Origin: Clavibacter sp. A6099 | GTDB lineage: Bacteria > Actinomycetota > Actinomycetes > Actinomycetales > Microbacteriaceae | Assembly (NCBI RefSeq): GCF_021919125.1 | Contig: NZ_CP083439.1 | Coordinates: 372,001-436,000, forward strand | Length of the DNA stretch: 64,000 nt | Direction: 5' to 3' | Part shown: piece after piece, positions 1 to 8,016 of the stretch | How the letters are laid out: every line of letters begins with the position of its first letter | Position numbering within the stretch: position 1 is the first letter of the stretch | Position numbers and translations under genes: made by a program | Notes under the pieces: model-generated | Told to the model about the DNA's origin: nothing | The model's database searches: none | Seen by the model: only the letters and a program-made list of their open reading frames with translations

Positions 1-1004
1 GCGCCGTGCGCGAGGCCGCCGAGCGACGGATCCGGTGCGGATGCGTCCGTGCCGACGAGGATCGGGACGCCGGCCTCGTGCAGCGCGCGGACCGTCGCCA
101 GGACGTCGTCGACGCTGCCGTCCGGGTAGTGGTCGAACGAGCTCCGCAGCGTCAGGAGCCAGTGCGGATCCAGCCGCGAGCTCACGCGGGTGTCGGTGGC
201 GAACTCGGCACCGGTGATGCCGATGATCGAGGAGTTCAGGACGACGCACGGGATGACGAACACGCCGGCGGACGCGATGAGGTCGATGATCTCGGGCGTC
301 GGCGCCTCGTCCACGAACAGGTGCGCGAGGCCGTCGATCCCCGCGGCGAGGGCCATCCGCGTCGCCCCGACCGTGAGCGTGTGCGCCAGCGTCAGCATGC
401 CGAGACGCCGCGCCTCGGCGACGCCGGCATCCAGCGTCGCCTGGTCGAGCATGGGGAGCCCGGGGGCGTTCGCCGTGGACCCGTCCTCGATTAGGAACTT
501 GATGTAGTCCGATCCCGACGCGATCAGCTCCGGGATGAAGGACGCGGCCTGCGCGGGCGTCGTGGAGAGCGGCATCACGATGTCGCCGAAGCCCGGTTCG
601 CCCTCGCCGGGGAAGGCGCCCTCCGGGATGATCTCGAACGGGTGCCCGTCGGGAGGGGTGAGCCCGAATCCGGAGGACCGCACGTCCGCGAGGGCGTCGT
701 CCGACTCGAGCTCGGCTCGCCGAGGAGCGGTGAGGACCCCGCCCATCTCCAACTCCGTCGTGACCCCGAACCGCAGCGCGAGGCGGAGCGCCTCGGGGGA
801 CGAGTGAGTGTGGGAGTCGATGAGCCCCGGCAGCAGGGTCCGGCCGGCCCCGTCGATCACCTCATCGCCCTTGTTCCGGGGAGCGTCGTCCGATGCCGTG
901 GGGCGTACCGAGACGATGTCGGTCCCCTCGATCCGCACCGTCTGGTGCAGGTGGGTGCGTTCGCCGTCGAACACGCGGACGTTCGAGATCGTCGTGGAAG
1001 CCAT
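1..1004 (-). CDS. Amidohydrolase family protein (3' part, runs off the window)
   Basis: Reading leftward from the ATG at 1004, the frame stays open to the window edge, so the C-terminus is missing. The protein starts MASTTISNVRVFDGER, the usual opening of imidazolonepropionase-like amidohydrolases. The metal-binding HxH follows in LPGLIDSHTHSS, then a SDYIKFL segment (where this subfamily has its metal-bridging lysine), a histidine in LTLAHTLTVG and an aspartate in LVGTDASAP. These are the metal ligands of the TIM-barrel metal-dependent hydrolases, cytosolic or exported enzymes that cleave amide or ring C-N bonds. The substrate cannot be told from sequence. No signal peptide is visible. It is transcribed away from the HTH gene upstream of it. 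Confidence 0.85.
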   Translation of the reverse strand, partial: MASTTISNVRVFDGERTHLHQTVRIEGTDIVSVRPTASDDAPRNKGDEVIDGAGRTLLPGLIDSHTHSSPEALRLALRFGVTTELEMGGVLTAPRRAELESDDALADVRSSGFGLTPPDGHPFEIIPEGAFPGEGEPGFGDIVMPLSTTPAQAASFIPELIASGSDYIKFLIEDGSTANAPGLPMLDQATLDAGVAEARRLGMLTLAHTLTVGATRMALAAGIDGLAHLFVDEAPTPEIIDLIASAGVFVIPCVVLNSSIIGITGAEFATDTRVSSRLDPHWLLTLRSSFDHYPDGSVDDVLATVRALHEAGVPILVGTDASAPDPSLGGLAHG

Positions 1005-1096
1005 GTCGGTCCTGTCTCTGGGTGAGCAGCGACCATGCGGCCGCTAACAAAAGAATGTTAGCAGGCGTGCCTTGTCGACGTTCCGACGTGTTCGGA

Positions 1097-1600
1097 TCAG
1101 GTCCGGCCGTTGGGTCTCGGCTCCGTGCGGTCGCGTGAGAGCGGGAACCGGCGATCCAGGCGCGGGCTGAGGACCACGAGGAACAGGAACATCGCGAGCA
1201 GCCATCCGGCGATCCAGTAGGCGGGGATGAGGAAGATCGCGTGGTTCGCGAACGCGTCCGTCGTGATGCCGACGATCACGGCGATCGTGAGCAGCGCGCC
1301 GACGCCGTAGTAGAGGGCTTCGAGTCCGTCGGTGATCGTGTCGCGACGTTCCTGCTGTCGTGCGGCGCGGGTGTCGAGGGCTGTGACGGCGCGTCCATGG
1401 CCGCTCTCATCCACGGTGGTGAAGAGGTCGCGCACCTGGACCTCGAGCGCCGTGGCCACGCGGGTGAGCGTGTCGAGGCTGGCGTCGTTGCCGGCTTCGA
1501 GGCGTTGCACTGTCCGGACGGTGATGCTGCTGGCCTCCGCCAGTCGTTCCTGGGTCCAGCCGCGCTGCGTGCGGAGGTCGACGATGCGTGTCTCGTTCAT
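1097..1600 (-). CDS. XRE-family regulator with C-terminal membrane segments
   Basis: A 167-residue protein. The N-terminal 65 residues form a Cro/C1-type helix-turn-helix (LRTQRGWTQERLAEASSIT followed by VRTVQRLEAGNDASLDTL). The C-terminal half has two hydrophobic stretches, about residues 95-115 and 125-145, ending in a basic tail. This HTH plus membrane tail arrangement suggests a membrane-tethered DNA-binding regulator; its target is not known. The ATG at 1600 was chosen over an upstream in-frame ATG because the HTH begins there and a TACCGT box lies 7 bases before it. The next gene rightward is divergent. Confidence 0.8.
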   Translation of the reverse strand: MNETRIVDLRTQRGWTQERLAEASSITVRTVQRLEAGNDASLDTLTRVATALEVQVRDLFTTVDESGHGRAVTALDTRAARQQERRDTITDGLEALYYGVGALLTIAVIVGITTDAFANHAIFLIPAYWIAGWLLAMFLFLVVLSPRLDRRFPLSRDRTEPRPNGRT

Positions 1601-1731
1601 GCTCTCCACGGTACGGACGGGCGTCCGGGCCGGCCACGACATCCAGCCGACATCGACCCGACATCGACCCGACAGGGCGCGATAGGCGATCGCGGCCACC
1701 CCACGAGGGAGGGGCGGGAGCTCCGGGAGCG

Positions 1732-1820
1732 GCATCCGGGGAGGGATCGGCGAGCGAGCCGGCTGGACCGGTGCGGCTGCGGTCCCGGTGACCGTCCGGG
1801 GAAGTGCGCGAAGCCGGCGG
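1732..1820 (+). repeat. Duplicated upstream module, copy A
   Basis: About 88 bases that recur with high similarity at 2371-2460 (the second copy has one extra G). Shared blocks include GATCGGCGA, CGGTGACCGTCCGGGG and AAGTGCGCGAAG. In copy B the repeat ends exactly at an ATG; in copy A the equivalent triplet is ACA, so the start here must be elsewhere. Probably a duplicated promoter region. Confidence 0.75.
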
Positions 1821-1896
1821 CACAGGGGAGAACAGGTGGGTGACGTTCGAAGCGCTCGTGGTGCGAGGAGCAGTGCGTCGTGCTTCACTGACCCGC

Positions 1897-2337
1897 ATGA
1901 GGCGGGCGCGGACACCAGGTCCGATGTCAGTCCTCGTCGCGGCCGCCATCGTGTTCAGCGTGAGTGGCTGCGCTGCCGGAGGGTCGGGTTCGGGCGGATC
2001 CTGGGCTGCCAAGACGCTCGAGCTCCACGACTCGTCCTTTCACCCCGGAGGGTCCGTGCGAGTCAGCGCGGCCTTCGTATGGGAGACGTGCGAGGACACG
2101 GGAGGCGCCAGCCGAGCCGCGTCGGATGTCACCATCCTCATCACTCACTCCGGGAGCGGCGAGGAGGTGCTACTCGGCCGCCCGACGCCGAGACGAGAGC
2201 AGTCCACGGTCGACGAGTCCTTCGACCTCCCCGCGGACCTGCCCATCGGCCCCGCTGTCGTCGCTCTGCGCTCGCACAGTGGAGATGCGATCGACGTCGA
2301 AGTCCCCCTGACGGTCACGACAGCGCCAGCTCCCTGA
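1897..2337 (+). CDS. Predicted lipoprotein of unknown function
   Basis: About 146 residues beginning MRRARTPGPMSVLVAAA. A short basic n-region and hydrophobic core end in a lipobox (VSGC) and a Gly/Ser-rich linker, so the mature protein is expected to be lipid-anchored outside the membrane. The mature part, about 115 residues, looks like a small beta domain (TLELHDSSFHPGGSVRVSA and a C-terminal VEVPLTVTT strand). No family was recognised. The start is uncertain: a GTG at 1840 has a better-spaced Shine-Dalgarno (AGGGGAG) but would give an unusually long n-region. It lies just after duplicated module A. Confidence 0.6.
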   Translation: MRRARTPGPMSVLVAAAIVFSVSGCAAGGSGSGGSWAAKTLELHDSSFHPGGSVRVSAAFVWETCEDTGGASRAASDVTILITHSGSGEEVLLGRPTPRREQSTVDESFDLPADLPIGPAVVALRSHSGDAIDVEVPLTVTTAPAP

Positions 2338-2370
2338 GGTCGGCGGGCGCATCCGCGTCGCCCCGAGGAC

Positions 2371-2460
2371 CGTCCGGGAGGGGATCGGCGAACGGGACGG
2401 CTGAGCCGGTGCGGATGCGATTCCGGTGACCGTCCGGGGGAAGTGCGCGAAGCTGGCGGT
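2371..2460 (+). repeat. Duplicated upstream module, copy B (promoter of the gene at 2461)
   Basis: Second copy of the module at 1732-1820. It ends directly on the ATG at 2461. A -10-like GAAGCT (2449-2454) lies six bases before that ATG and GGTGAC lies 18 bases further up, so the copy reads as a promoter for a leaderless transcript. Confidence 0.7.
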
Positions 2461-2883
2461 ATGAGGTGGGGTGGATACGGGGGACCCCGAGCGGCATGGG
2501 TGCCCGGGGTCGTGGGACTCGCCGCTGTCGCGTTCTGGGCGGTTTTCACCATCGCCGTCTTCGCGCACGCGGCTCCGGTGCACGACGCGTACCAGGCATC
2601 GTCGAACGCGATGCAGGACCCTGATCCGCTGGCTGATCCCCCTCGAGACGTCGCGATCGTCGACCTGCAGATCGCGATCATGCTCGTCCTGGCACTGCCG
2701 GTCGCCATCACCGCGCTGCTGCTCGGCCTGAGCGCCATCTTGGCGCGTCGAGGCCGTGGGTGGGCGCTCACGCCGTCGTGGATCGCCGCAGTCCTCGGTG
2801 GGCTCGGAGTGCTCCCTGCGCTCGCGGCGTTCTTCGCGGGGTTGGCTGGCGGCGTGTTCAACTGGTTCATCCTCTTCGGATGA
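2461..2883 (+). CDS. Small membrane protein of unknown function
   Basis: 140 residues with three predicted membrane segments, at roughly 15-37, 60-84 and 98-135. An acidic extracytoplasmic loop between the first two contains DPDPLADPP. No family was recognised. The ATG follows the duplicated promoter module directly and there is no Shine-Dalgarno, consistent with leaderless translation. It lies among other small membrane or lipoprotein genes between 1.8 and 6 kb, which show few GGATCC words and may be strain-variable. Confidence 0.65.
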   Translation: MRWGGYGGPRAAWVPGVVGLAAVAFWAVFTIAVFAHAAPVHDAYQASSNAMQDPDPLADPPRDVAIVDLQIAIMLVLALPVAITALLLGLSAILARRGRGWALTPSWIAAVLGGLGVLPALAAFFAGLAGGVFNWFILFG

Positions 2884-2938
2884 CCTGACGTCGATGCCGT
2901 CCGGCAGACGATCCCTCACCGGGCATCGAACGCTGCAT

Positions 2939-3082
2939 CTAGGTTCGCCTTGCGGGAATCCAGTCGTCTTCCCAGGGGAGGATGTCGCCTGGCTGGCAAT
3001 GCAGAACGCGGCACATGGCGTCGAGGATCGAGAAGGGGATGGCTCGTGCCCGACCGTTCTCGAGGACGGCCGCGTTCGCGTA
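2939..3082 (-). pseudogene. Remnant of a small Cro/C1-type HTH protein
   Basis: An open frame of 47 codons ending in TAG encodes a C-terminal piece reading AAVLENGRARAIPFSILD, then MCRVLHCQPGDILPW. This is the second half of a YozG-like Cro/C1 HTH domain (about 65-70 residues in intact members). A TGA at 3083-3085 lies immediately upstream in frame, there is no plausible start codon before the motif, and the recognition-helix half is missing. I read it as a truncated relic of a regulator gene. Confidence 0.6.
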
Positions 3083-3193
3083 TCAGACACCCATGGAATT
3101 CGGTGACCGGTCCCTCATCGGATGCCAGGGCGGCGCAGCAGTCGAGGTTTCGTGGATGCCCCGCGCCGTGAAGCCGTCGACTAGCCTGGCCGC

Positions 3194-3418
3194 ATGAGCG
3201 ACGGAGCGAATCAGCCCTCGAAGAAGAGCTCGAATCAGGCTCATCGGGCCGCGGGACTCATTCCCGCAGTGGGCGCGGTGCTCGGCGGGGCCGTCGCGAC
3301 GTTTCGGGGCGCGACGGGCGAACTCGGATCGATCTTCCTCATCATCGGCCCGGCTCTCATGGTCCTCGGTGTCATCGCGTTCTTCGTGTACCGATGGATG
3401 GCCAAGCGCGGCCTGTAG
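3194..3418 (+). CDS. Small membrane protein of unknown function
   Basis: 74 residues: a polar, lysine-rich N-terminus (residues 1-20), one hydrophobic segment around 20-36, a second at about 46-66 and a basic end (YRWMAKRGL). No family was recognised. A TAGCCT box at 3182-3187 lies exactly six bases before the ATG and there is no Shine-Dalgarno, so it is probably transcribed and translated without a leader. Confidence 0.7.
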   Translation: MSDGANQPSKKSSNQAHRAAGLIPAVGAVLGGAVATFRGATGELGSIFLIIGPALMVLGVIAFFVYRWMAKRGL

Positions 3419-3560
3419 CCCTCGAAGGGGCTGTCTCTCCTGAGAGGTCTCGACATGGGCGCGCCGGCATCGCAGGCGTCCGGGCAGGGTCCCCTGCTGA
3501 ACACCTTGGAGCAAGCGCCAGCGCGGCTGACCGCTGCGGTTGCAGATCAGCAGTCGCTGC

Positions 3561-4043
3561 TCACCGTCCGTCTGCGAGGGGCTCGACTCCGCTGGCGAAG
3601 AACGTCTCACCGGGGCAGTCGTCGGGCTGTCCGGGCTGGCGGTACTGCGCGTATCCGCCGACCATCTCGAGCTCGTCGCCGAGGGCGAAGCTCTGTTCTC
3701 CGACGGTGAGCGTCTTCCCGTCCCAGCTCGCGGGGCGTGGCACGACGACGGTGTATCCGCCGACGCGGATGCATCCGTCCTCGAACGACAGGGGGCCGGC
3801 GAGCCGGGCGGTGGCTGAGTTGTAGCTGCCGTCGGCGGCCCGGTACTGCTGGACGGTCAGGAGGCCGTCGTCGAAGCTCATGCGCGGCGTGGCCGTCGGA
3901 GCGGGTGCGCTCGTGCTGGGGCTCATGCGGGCTGTGGCCGTCGAAGCGGATGTGCTCGCGCCGGACGGAGAGCAGCTGGACAAAGCGAGGAGCACGGCAC
4001 CTGCGGTAGCGGCCGCATACAGCTTCGTCATGGTCATCGACAT
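3561..4043 (-). CDS. Predicted lipoprotein of unknown function
   Basis: 160 residues from the ATG at 4043. The signal sequence (MTKLYAAATAGAVLLALSSC) ends in a lipobox LSSC, followed by a Ser/Thr/Ala/Pro linker to about residue 55. The mature domain contains repeated short beta-strand units (FDDGLLTVQQYRAADGSYN, then FEDGCIRVGGYTVVVPRP, then WDGKTLTVGEQSFALGDEL) and two cysteines that could form a disulfide. No family was recognised. A GGATGGA stretch before the start can serve as ribosome binding site; in-frame ATGs at 4037 and 4031 are alternatives. Confidence 0.65.
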   Translation of the reverse strand: MSMTMTKLYAAATAGAVLLALSSCSPSGASTSASTATARMSPSTSAPAPTATPRMSFDDGLLTVQQYRAADGSYNSATARLAGPLSFEDGCIRVGGYTVVVPRPASWDGKTLTVGEQSFALGDELEMVGGYAQYRQPGQPDDCPGETFFASGVEPLADGR

Positions 4044-4222
4044 TCCATCCTGGATCGGCGTGCGGGGCGATCCGACGTCGGAGCCGCCGGTGTGACGGGC
4101 CGCCACCGTCCCGGTGCTCGGCAACATATCCAAAAGACCGCGTGACGCGAACCCCCCAGTGACGGGGACCGCTTTCCGCTGCACGCAGGCATGCGCCTCT
4201 ACGAGACGCCACGAAGAATTGC

Positions 4223-4402
4223 CTACTTCGGCCAGGTGTTGGCGCCGGTCTTCCTGCTGGCGGACAGCTTGTCGCCATCCAGCAAGAGCACGGCTGCCCC
4301 TACGGGCAAGAAGAGGAGTGCGGGTAGCCATTGGAATACGACCAGGGCAGCCAATGCGATGACCAGCACCGTCATCGCGCTGATGCTGATGATCTTGGCC
4401 AT
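4223..4402 (-). CDS. Small membrane protein, 59 residues
   Basis: A short gene starting MAKIISISAMTVLVIALAA. It has two hydrophobic segments (about 7-25 and 27-42) and a basic/polar tail (LDGDKLSASRKTG). A clear Shine-Dalgarno, CGGGAGG, lies 8 bases before the ATG, unlike the many leaderless genes nearby. No family was recognised. Confidence 0.65.
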   Translation of the reverse strand: MAKIISISAMTVLVIALAALVVFQWLPALLFLPVGAAVLLLDGDKLSASRKTGANTWPK

Positions 4403-4569
4403 CTCCGGGCCTCCCGTTTCGCTTGCCGCAGTCTAGGGGCGGAAGGGCGACCGCCACCAGGGCGACGAAGCGACCCGTTCATCGGGTCATGTCCGCTTCG
4501 CTGTAGGCGTCGCCGCCGAGCGGTGCTCGATCTCCCCGTGGTCCTCGCCCCGAACTGCCCCATGCCGCG

Positions 4570-5127
4570 CTAGACAGGTGCGATGCGTGGCGTCGCACGC
4601 AGCCGTCGCACGCCGATCCCGACTCCTGCCGCGGTCAGGATCCACGCGACGATGTGCAGCAGCACGTAGCCGGGCTCGTCTCCCACGAGCACCTGCTGAC
4701 CGGTCTCCATGACGATGAGCAGTGGGCCGCCGACCCAGGCGATCAGGGACCACCCGTCACGACGACGCCCGAGAGCACCGACCGCGCCGAGGAACGGGCC
4801 TCCCGCGACTGCCGCCAGAGACCAGTAGGCGACCGAGTCCAGGAGCCACCGCGACCCCGGCGTCGAGAGCCAGGCCGTGCCGTAGTAGCACCACACCGCA
4901 GCGAGCAACGACAGCGCTCCGGCCACGATCGAGCCCCTCAGCCGCAGCATGATCCCACCCGCCGCAATGCCGACCACCGCCCAGGCGGAACCGAAGTTCA
5001 CGAACGCGAACACGTGGAAGAGCACCACCGACAGCATCTGACCTGATGCCTGCGCCGCCGCGAACACCCCGATCTGCAGGAGCGCGAACACGACTCCCAG
5101 ACCGATGGCACTCAGGAGTCGCTTCAC
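4570..5127 (-). CDS. Polytopic membrane protein of unknown function
   Basis: 185 residues with about five or six membrane segments and short loops (GRRRDGWS on one side). No domain was recognised. The GTG at 5127 is preceded six bases away by CATACT (5139-5134), the local leaderless promoter pattern, and no Shine-Dalgarno is seen, so this GTG was chosen over longer starts. Confidence 0.65.
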   Translation of the reverse strand: MKRLLSAIGLGVVFALLQIGVFAAAQASGQMLSVVLFHVFAFVNFGSAWAVVGIAAGGIMLRLRGSIVAGALSLLAAVWCYYGTAWLSTPGSRWLLDSVAYWSLAAVAGGPFLGAVGALGRRRDGWSLIAWVGGPLLIVMETGQQVLVGDEPGYVLLHIVAWILTAAGVGIGVRRLRATPRIAPV

Positions 5128-5299
5128 CCGTTCAGTATGACCGGGCGCACGGACGGGCGGCTGCCTGCTGGACTCCGATCCGCGTCCGGTGGGGATTCCA
5201 TGACGGACACGCGGCGAGTGGGTCGAACGAAGCTGGCGCCTCCGCGCCGACTGCGACGATCCCCTAGATTCGGGGTAAGCGCATCGGAAGGCGGAACTC

Positions 5300-5533
5300 A
5301 TGAAGTGGCTGTTCACGACCGACCATTGGAAATCGGCACGGCATGCCATCGTCTTCTTCTCCGTCCTGCTGGTCGCCGGCATCGTGGGCATTTTCCTTCC
5401 GGGTTCCGACGAGCCTGCGAGGCGAAGTCTCGGGTTGCCGATCTGGGGAGTCGCCGTATTCCTGGTCGTCCTCGCATCCTTCGCGCTCGTGCTCGCCTTC
5501 CTCCAGCGCCGCCGCGAGAAGCGCGGAGAGTAG
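5300..5533 (+). CDS. Small membrane protein, 77 residues
   Basis: Starts MKWLFTTDHWKSARHA. It has two membrane segments (about 16-34 and 48-67) and a strongly basic C-terminus (RRREKRGE). No family was recognised. A Shine-Dalgarno (GGAAGGCGG) lies before the ATG, and a TAGATT box with a plausible promoter lies about 33 bases upstream. Confidence 0.65.
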   Translation: MKWLFTTDHWKSARHAIVFFSVLLVAGIVGIFLPGSDEPARRSLGLPIWGVAVFLVVLASFALVLAFLQRRREKRGE

Positions 5534-5722
5534 CTCCGCATTGCATCGACGGCGGGGCGAGTCGGTAGTGCAGCAGCCGACATTCTCGATGATCCGGGTA
5601 GGGATCTCGTCTTGAGACGCGCATTCGGGCGACCCAGCATGCATGGGCACGGCCGCGTCGTACGTCGAACAGGAACGTACCCGTCCTGGATCGCCGGGCA
5701 GCCGGCGTGCAAGGCTGGCGGC

Positions 5723-5950
5723 ATGAGCAAGTCCGAGGACGCCGATGCGTCTGGATCCTTCATGCGCACCCAGCACTTCTACTTCCTCGTCACTGGGATC
5801 GTGGCGATCATCTACGGAGCCATGCACCCGGAGCAACGGGTCCTGGGGTTCGTCGCGGGCGGAGCCTTCGTCGTCATCGGCGGGTTTCTTCTCACGCGCT
5901 CGCTTCGCAGGAAGAACTCGGGCAAGAAGGGCTCGGCCTCACGCTCCTAG
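5723..5950 (+). CDS. Small membrane protein, paralogue of the one at 35152
   Basis: 75 residues: a polar N-terminus, two membrane segments and a Lys/Arg/Ser tail. The core reads YFLVTGIVAIIYGAMHPEQ followed by RVLGFVAGGAFVVIGG. The protein at 35152-35364 has nearly the same core around an invariant HPEQRVLG between the two segments, so these are paralogues of one small-protein family of unknown function. AAGGCT at 5711-5716 stands six bases before the ATG (leaderless pattern). Confidence 0.7.
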   Translation: MSKSEDADASGSFMRTQHFYFLVTGIVAIIYGAMHPEQRVLGFVAGGAFVVIGGFLLTRSLRRKNSGKKGSASRS

Positions 5951-6113
5951 TCACGGACCGACATCGGTCAGCGGTCCGGGTAGCCATCCCCTTCCGGATG
6001 CAGCGATGAGCCTCGGTGCCCATCTGCCGGAGTCCTTGCATGGATGACGAGTCGGACATCGACGACGGGACCTCCTTACCGGGAGGCCCCGTCCCAGACG
6101 ATGCCGAGCGGCG

Positions 6114-7223
6114 CTACCCCGCCCCGACCTCCCGGCGGATCGCCGCCGCGAAGCGGTCGATGTCGTCCTCGGTGGTGTCGAAGGAGCACATCCAGCGCAC
6201 CTCGCGGCGGGCCGGGTCCCAGTCGTAGAAGCGGAACTCGCTGCGGAGGCGGTCGGCGACGCCCTCGGGGAGGATCGCGAACAGGCCGTTCGCCTGCGTC
6301 TCCTGCGTGAACTCGACGCCGTCCACGCCGTCGAGCGCGGAGCGGAGGCGCGCGGCCATGCCGTTCGCGTGGCGCGCGGAGCGGAGGTAGAGCGGCACGC
6401 CGTCGACCTCGGATCCGAGCAGCGCCAGCAGCTGCGCGCTCACGAACCGCATCTTCGAGGCGAGCTGCATGTTGAGCTTGCGCAGGTAGGTGAGGCCTTC
6501 GCTCGCCTCGGGATCGAGGACCACGATCGCCTCGCCGTAGAGCAGGCCGTTCTTCGTGCCGCCGAAGCTGACGACGTCGACGCCCGCGTCCGACGTGAAG
6601 GCGCGGAACGGCGCGTCGAGCGTGGCGGCCGCGTTGGAGAGGCGGGCGCCGTCCATGTGGAGGCGCATGCCGCGCTCGTGCGCGTGGTCGGCGATCGCCC
6701 GGACCTCGGCCGGCGTGTAGACGGTGCCGAGCTCGGTGGTCTGCGTGATGCTCACGGCGAGCGGCTGCGCGCGGTGCTCGTCGCCCCAGCCCCACGCCTC
6801 GCGGTCGATGAGCTCGGGCGTGAGCTTGCCGTCCTCCGTGGGCACCTGCAGCAGCTTGATGCCGGCGACGCGCTCGGGGGCGCCGCCCTCGTCGGTGTTG
6901 ATGTGGGCGGTGGTCGCGCAGATCACGGCGCCCCAGCGCGGCAGCATCGAGAGGAGGCCCGTGACGTTCGCGCCCGTGCCGTTGAAGACGGGGAACGCCT
7001 CGGCGCCGCGGCCGAAGTGCTCGCCCACGACCTCCTGGAGCCGTGCCGTGTAGGCGTCGCCGCCGTACGCGACCTGGTGCCCGCCGTTCGCGGCGGCGAT
7101 GGCCTCGAGCACCTCGGGGTGGATCCCGGAGTAGTTGTCGGAGGCGAACCCGCGGGCGGCGGTGTCGTGGAGCTGGAGCGGGGAGACGGGGGAGGCGGCG
7201 GTGGCGTCGGTCACGGGATCCAT
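6114..7223 (-). CDS. ltaE: Low-specificity L-threonine aldolase
   Basis: 369 residues, a fold-type I pyridoxal-phosphate enzyme of the beta-eliminating lyase family that cleaves threonine or allo-threonine to glycine and acetaldehyde in the cytosol. The opening FASDNYSGIHPEVLEAI is the family signature. HMDGARLSNA (residues 189-198) holds the cofactor-binding aspartate, and SFGGTKNG (219-226) holds the Schiff-base lysine K224. Length is typical. A downstream in-frame GTG at 7214 could also be the start. The Nudix gene upstream is on the same strand, separated by 36 bases. Confidence 0.9.
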   Translation of the reverse strand: MDPVTDATAASPVSPLQLHDTAARGFASDNYSGIHPEVLEAIAAANGGHQVAYGGDAYTARLQEVVGEHFGRGAEAFPVFNGTGANVTGLLSMLPRWGAVICATTAHINTDEGGAPERVAGIKLLQVPTEDGKLTPELIDREAWGWGDEHRAQPLAVSITQTTELGTVYTPAEVRAIADHAHERGMRLHMDGARLSNAAATLDAPFRAFTSDAGVDVVSFGGTKNGLLYGEAIVVLDPEASEGLTYLRKLNMQLASKMRFVSAQLLALLGSEVDGVPLYLRSARHANGMAARLRSALDGVDGVEFTQETQANGLFAILPEGVADRLRSEFRFYDWDPARREVRWMCSFDTTEDDIDRFAAAIRREVGAG

Positions 7224-7259
7224 CCTCGCCTACCGGCCGTGCCGCCCGTGCGCGTCCGC

Positions 7260-7916
7260 CTATGCGGGGAACCCGTGCAGCGCCACGTGCTGCAGCAGGA
7301 TCACCGTCTTGCCGTCGGCGATGCGGCCGTCGGCGACCATCGCGAGCGCCTCGTCCAGCGTCACCTCGATGCGCTCGATGTCCTCGCCCTCCTCGGCCAC
7401 GCCGCCGCCCGCGCCCACGACGTCGGCCGGCGTGTACGACGCGAGGTAGTGGTGCACGCGCTCGGTGACGGATCCGGGGCTCATGAAGAGGTCGAACAGG
7501 TGCGTGAGCGCGACGATCTCGACGCCGAGCTCCTCGCGGGCCTCGCGGCGGATCGCGGCATCCGGGGAGTCCTCGTCGAGGAGGCCGGCCGCGGCCTCGA
7601 TCAGCATGCCGTCGGGGTGGCCGTTGACGTAGGCGGGATAGCGGAACTGGCGGGTGAGGAGGATCCGGTGGGTGTCGGCCGCGTACAGGAGCACGGTCGC
7701 GCCGTCGCCCCGGTCGTAGGTCTCGCGCTGCTGCTCCTGCCAGGATCCGTCGCGCAGGCGCAGGTCGAGCGTGGTCCGGCGGAGCACGTGCCAGCCGTCG
7801 GAGGTGACCTCGACGCGCTTGACGACCACGTCGGGATTGCGATCGAGGTCCGTCCCGCGGAGGTGGAGGCCGGTGCGGCCGCGGGAGTCGGGGGCGGTCT
7901 CACCGGGGCGCGTCAT
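7260..7916 (-). CDS. nudK: NudK-type Nudix hydrolase
   Basis: 218 residues. The Nudix helix (AGLLDEDSPDAAIRREAR then EELGVEI) has the slightly short spacing seen in E. coli NudK (GDP-mannose pyrophosphatase). The following FDLFMSPGSVTERVHHYLA also matches NudK, whose equivalent stretch is LYMSPGGVTELIHFF. Such enzymes hydrolyse nucleoside-diphosphate sugars such as GDP-mannose, needing Mg2+. The N-terminal 25 residues are an extra extension. Substrate specificity is inferred from family likeness only. Confidence 0.82.
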   Translation of the reverse strand: MTRPGETAPDSRGRTGLHLRGTDLDRNPDVVVKRVEVTSDGWHVLRRTTLDLRLRDGSWQEQQRETYDRGDGATVLLYAADTHRILLTRQFRYPAYVNGHPDGMLIEAAAGLLDEDSPDAAIRREAREELGVEIVALTHLFDLFMSPGSVTERVHHYLASYTPADVVGAGGGVAEEGEDIERIEVTLDEALAMVADGRIADGKTVILLQHVALHGFPA

Positions 7917-8016
7917 GGACCCATCGTGGCGGCCCGGGCAGCGGCGGCGCGTCCGTCGGATGGCGGAATCCCGTCGCCGGGCGCCCCGGATCCAGGCGCG
8001 GGGCGGGCTCGGAGGA

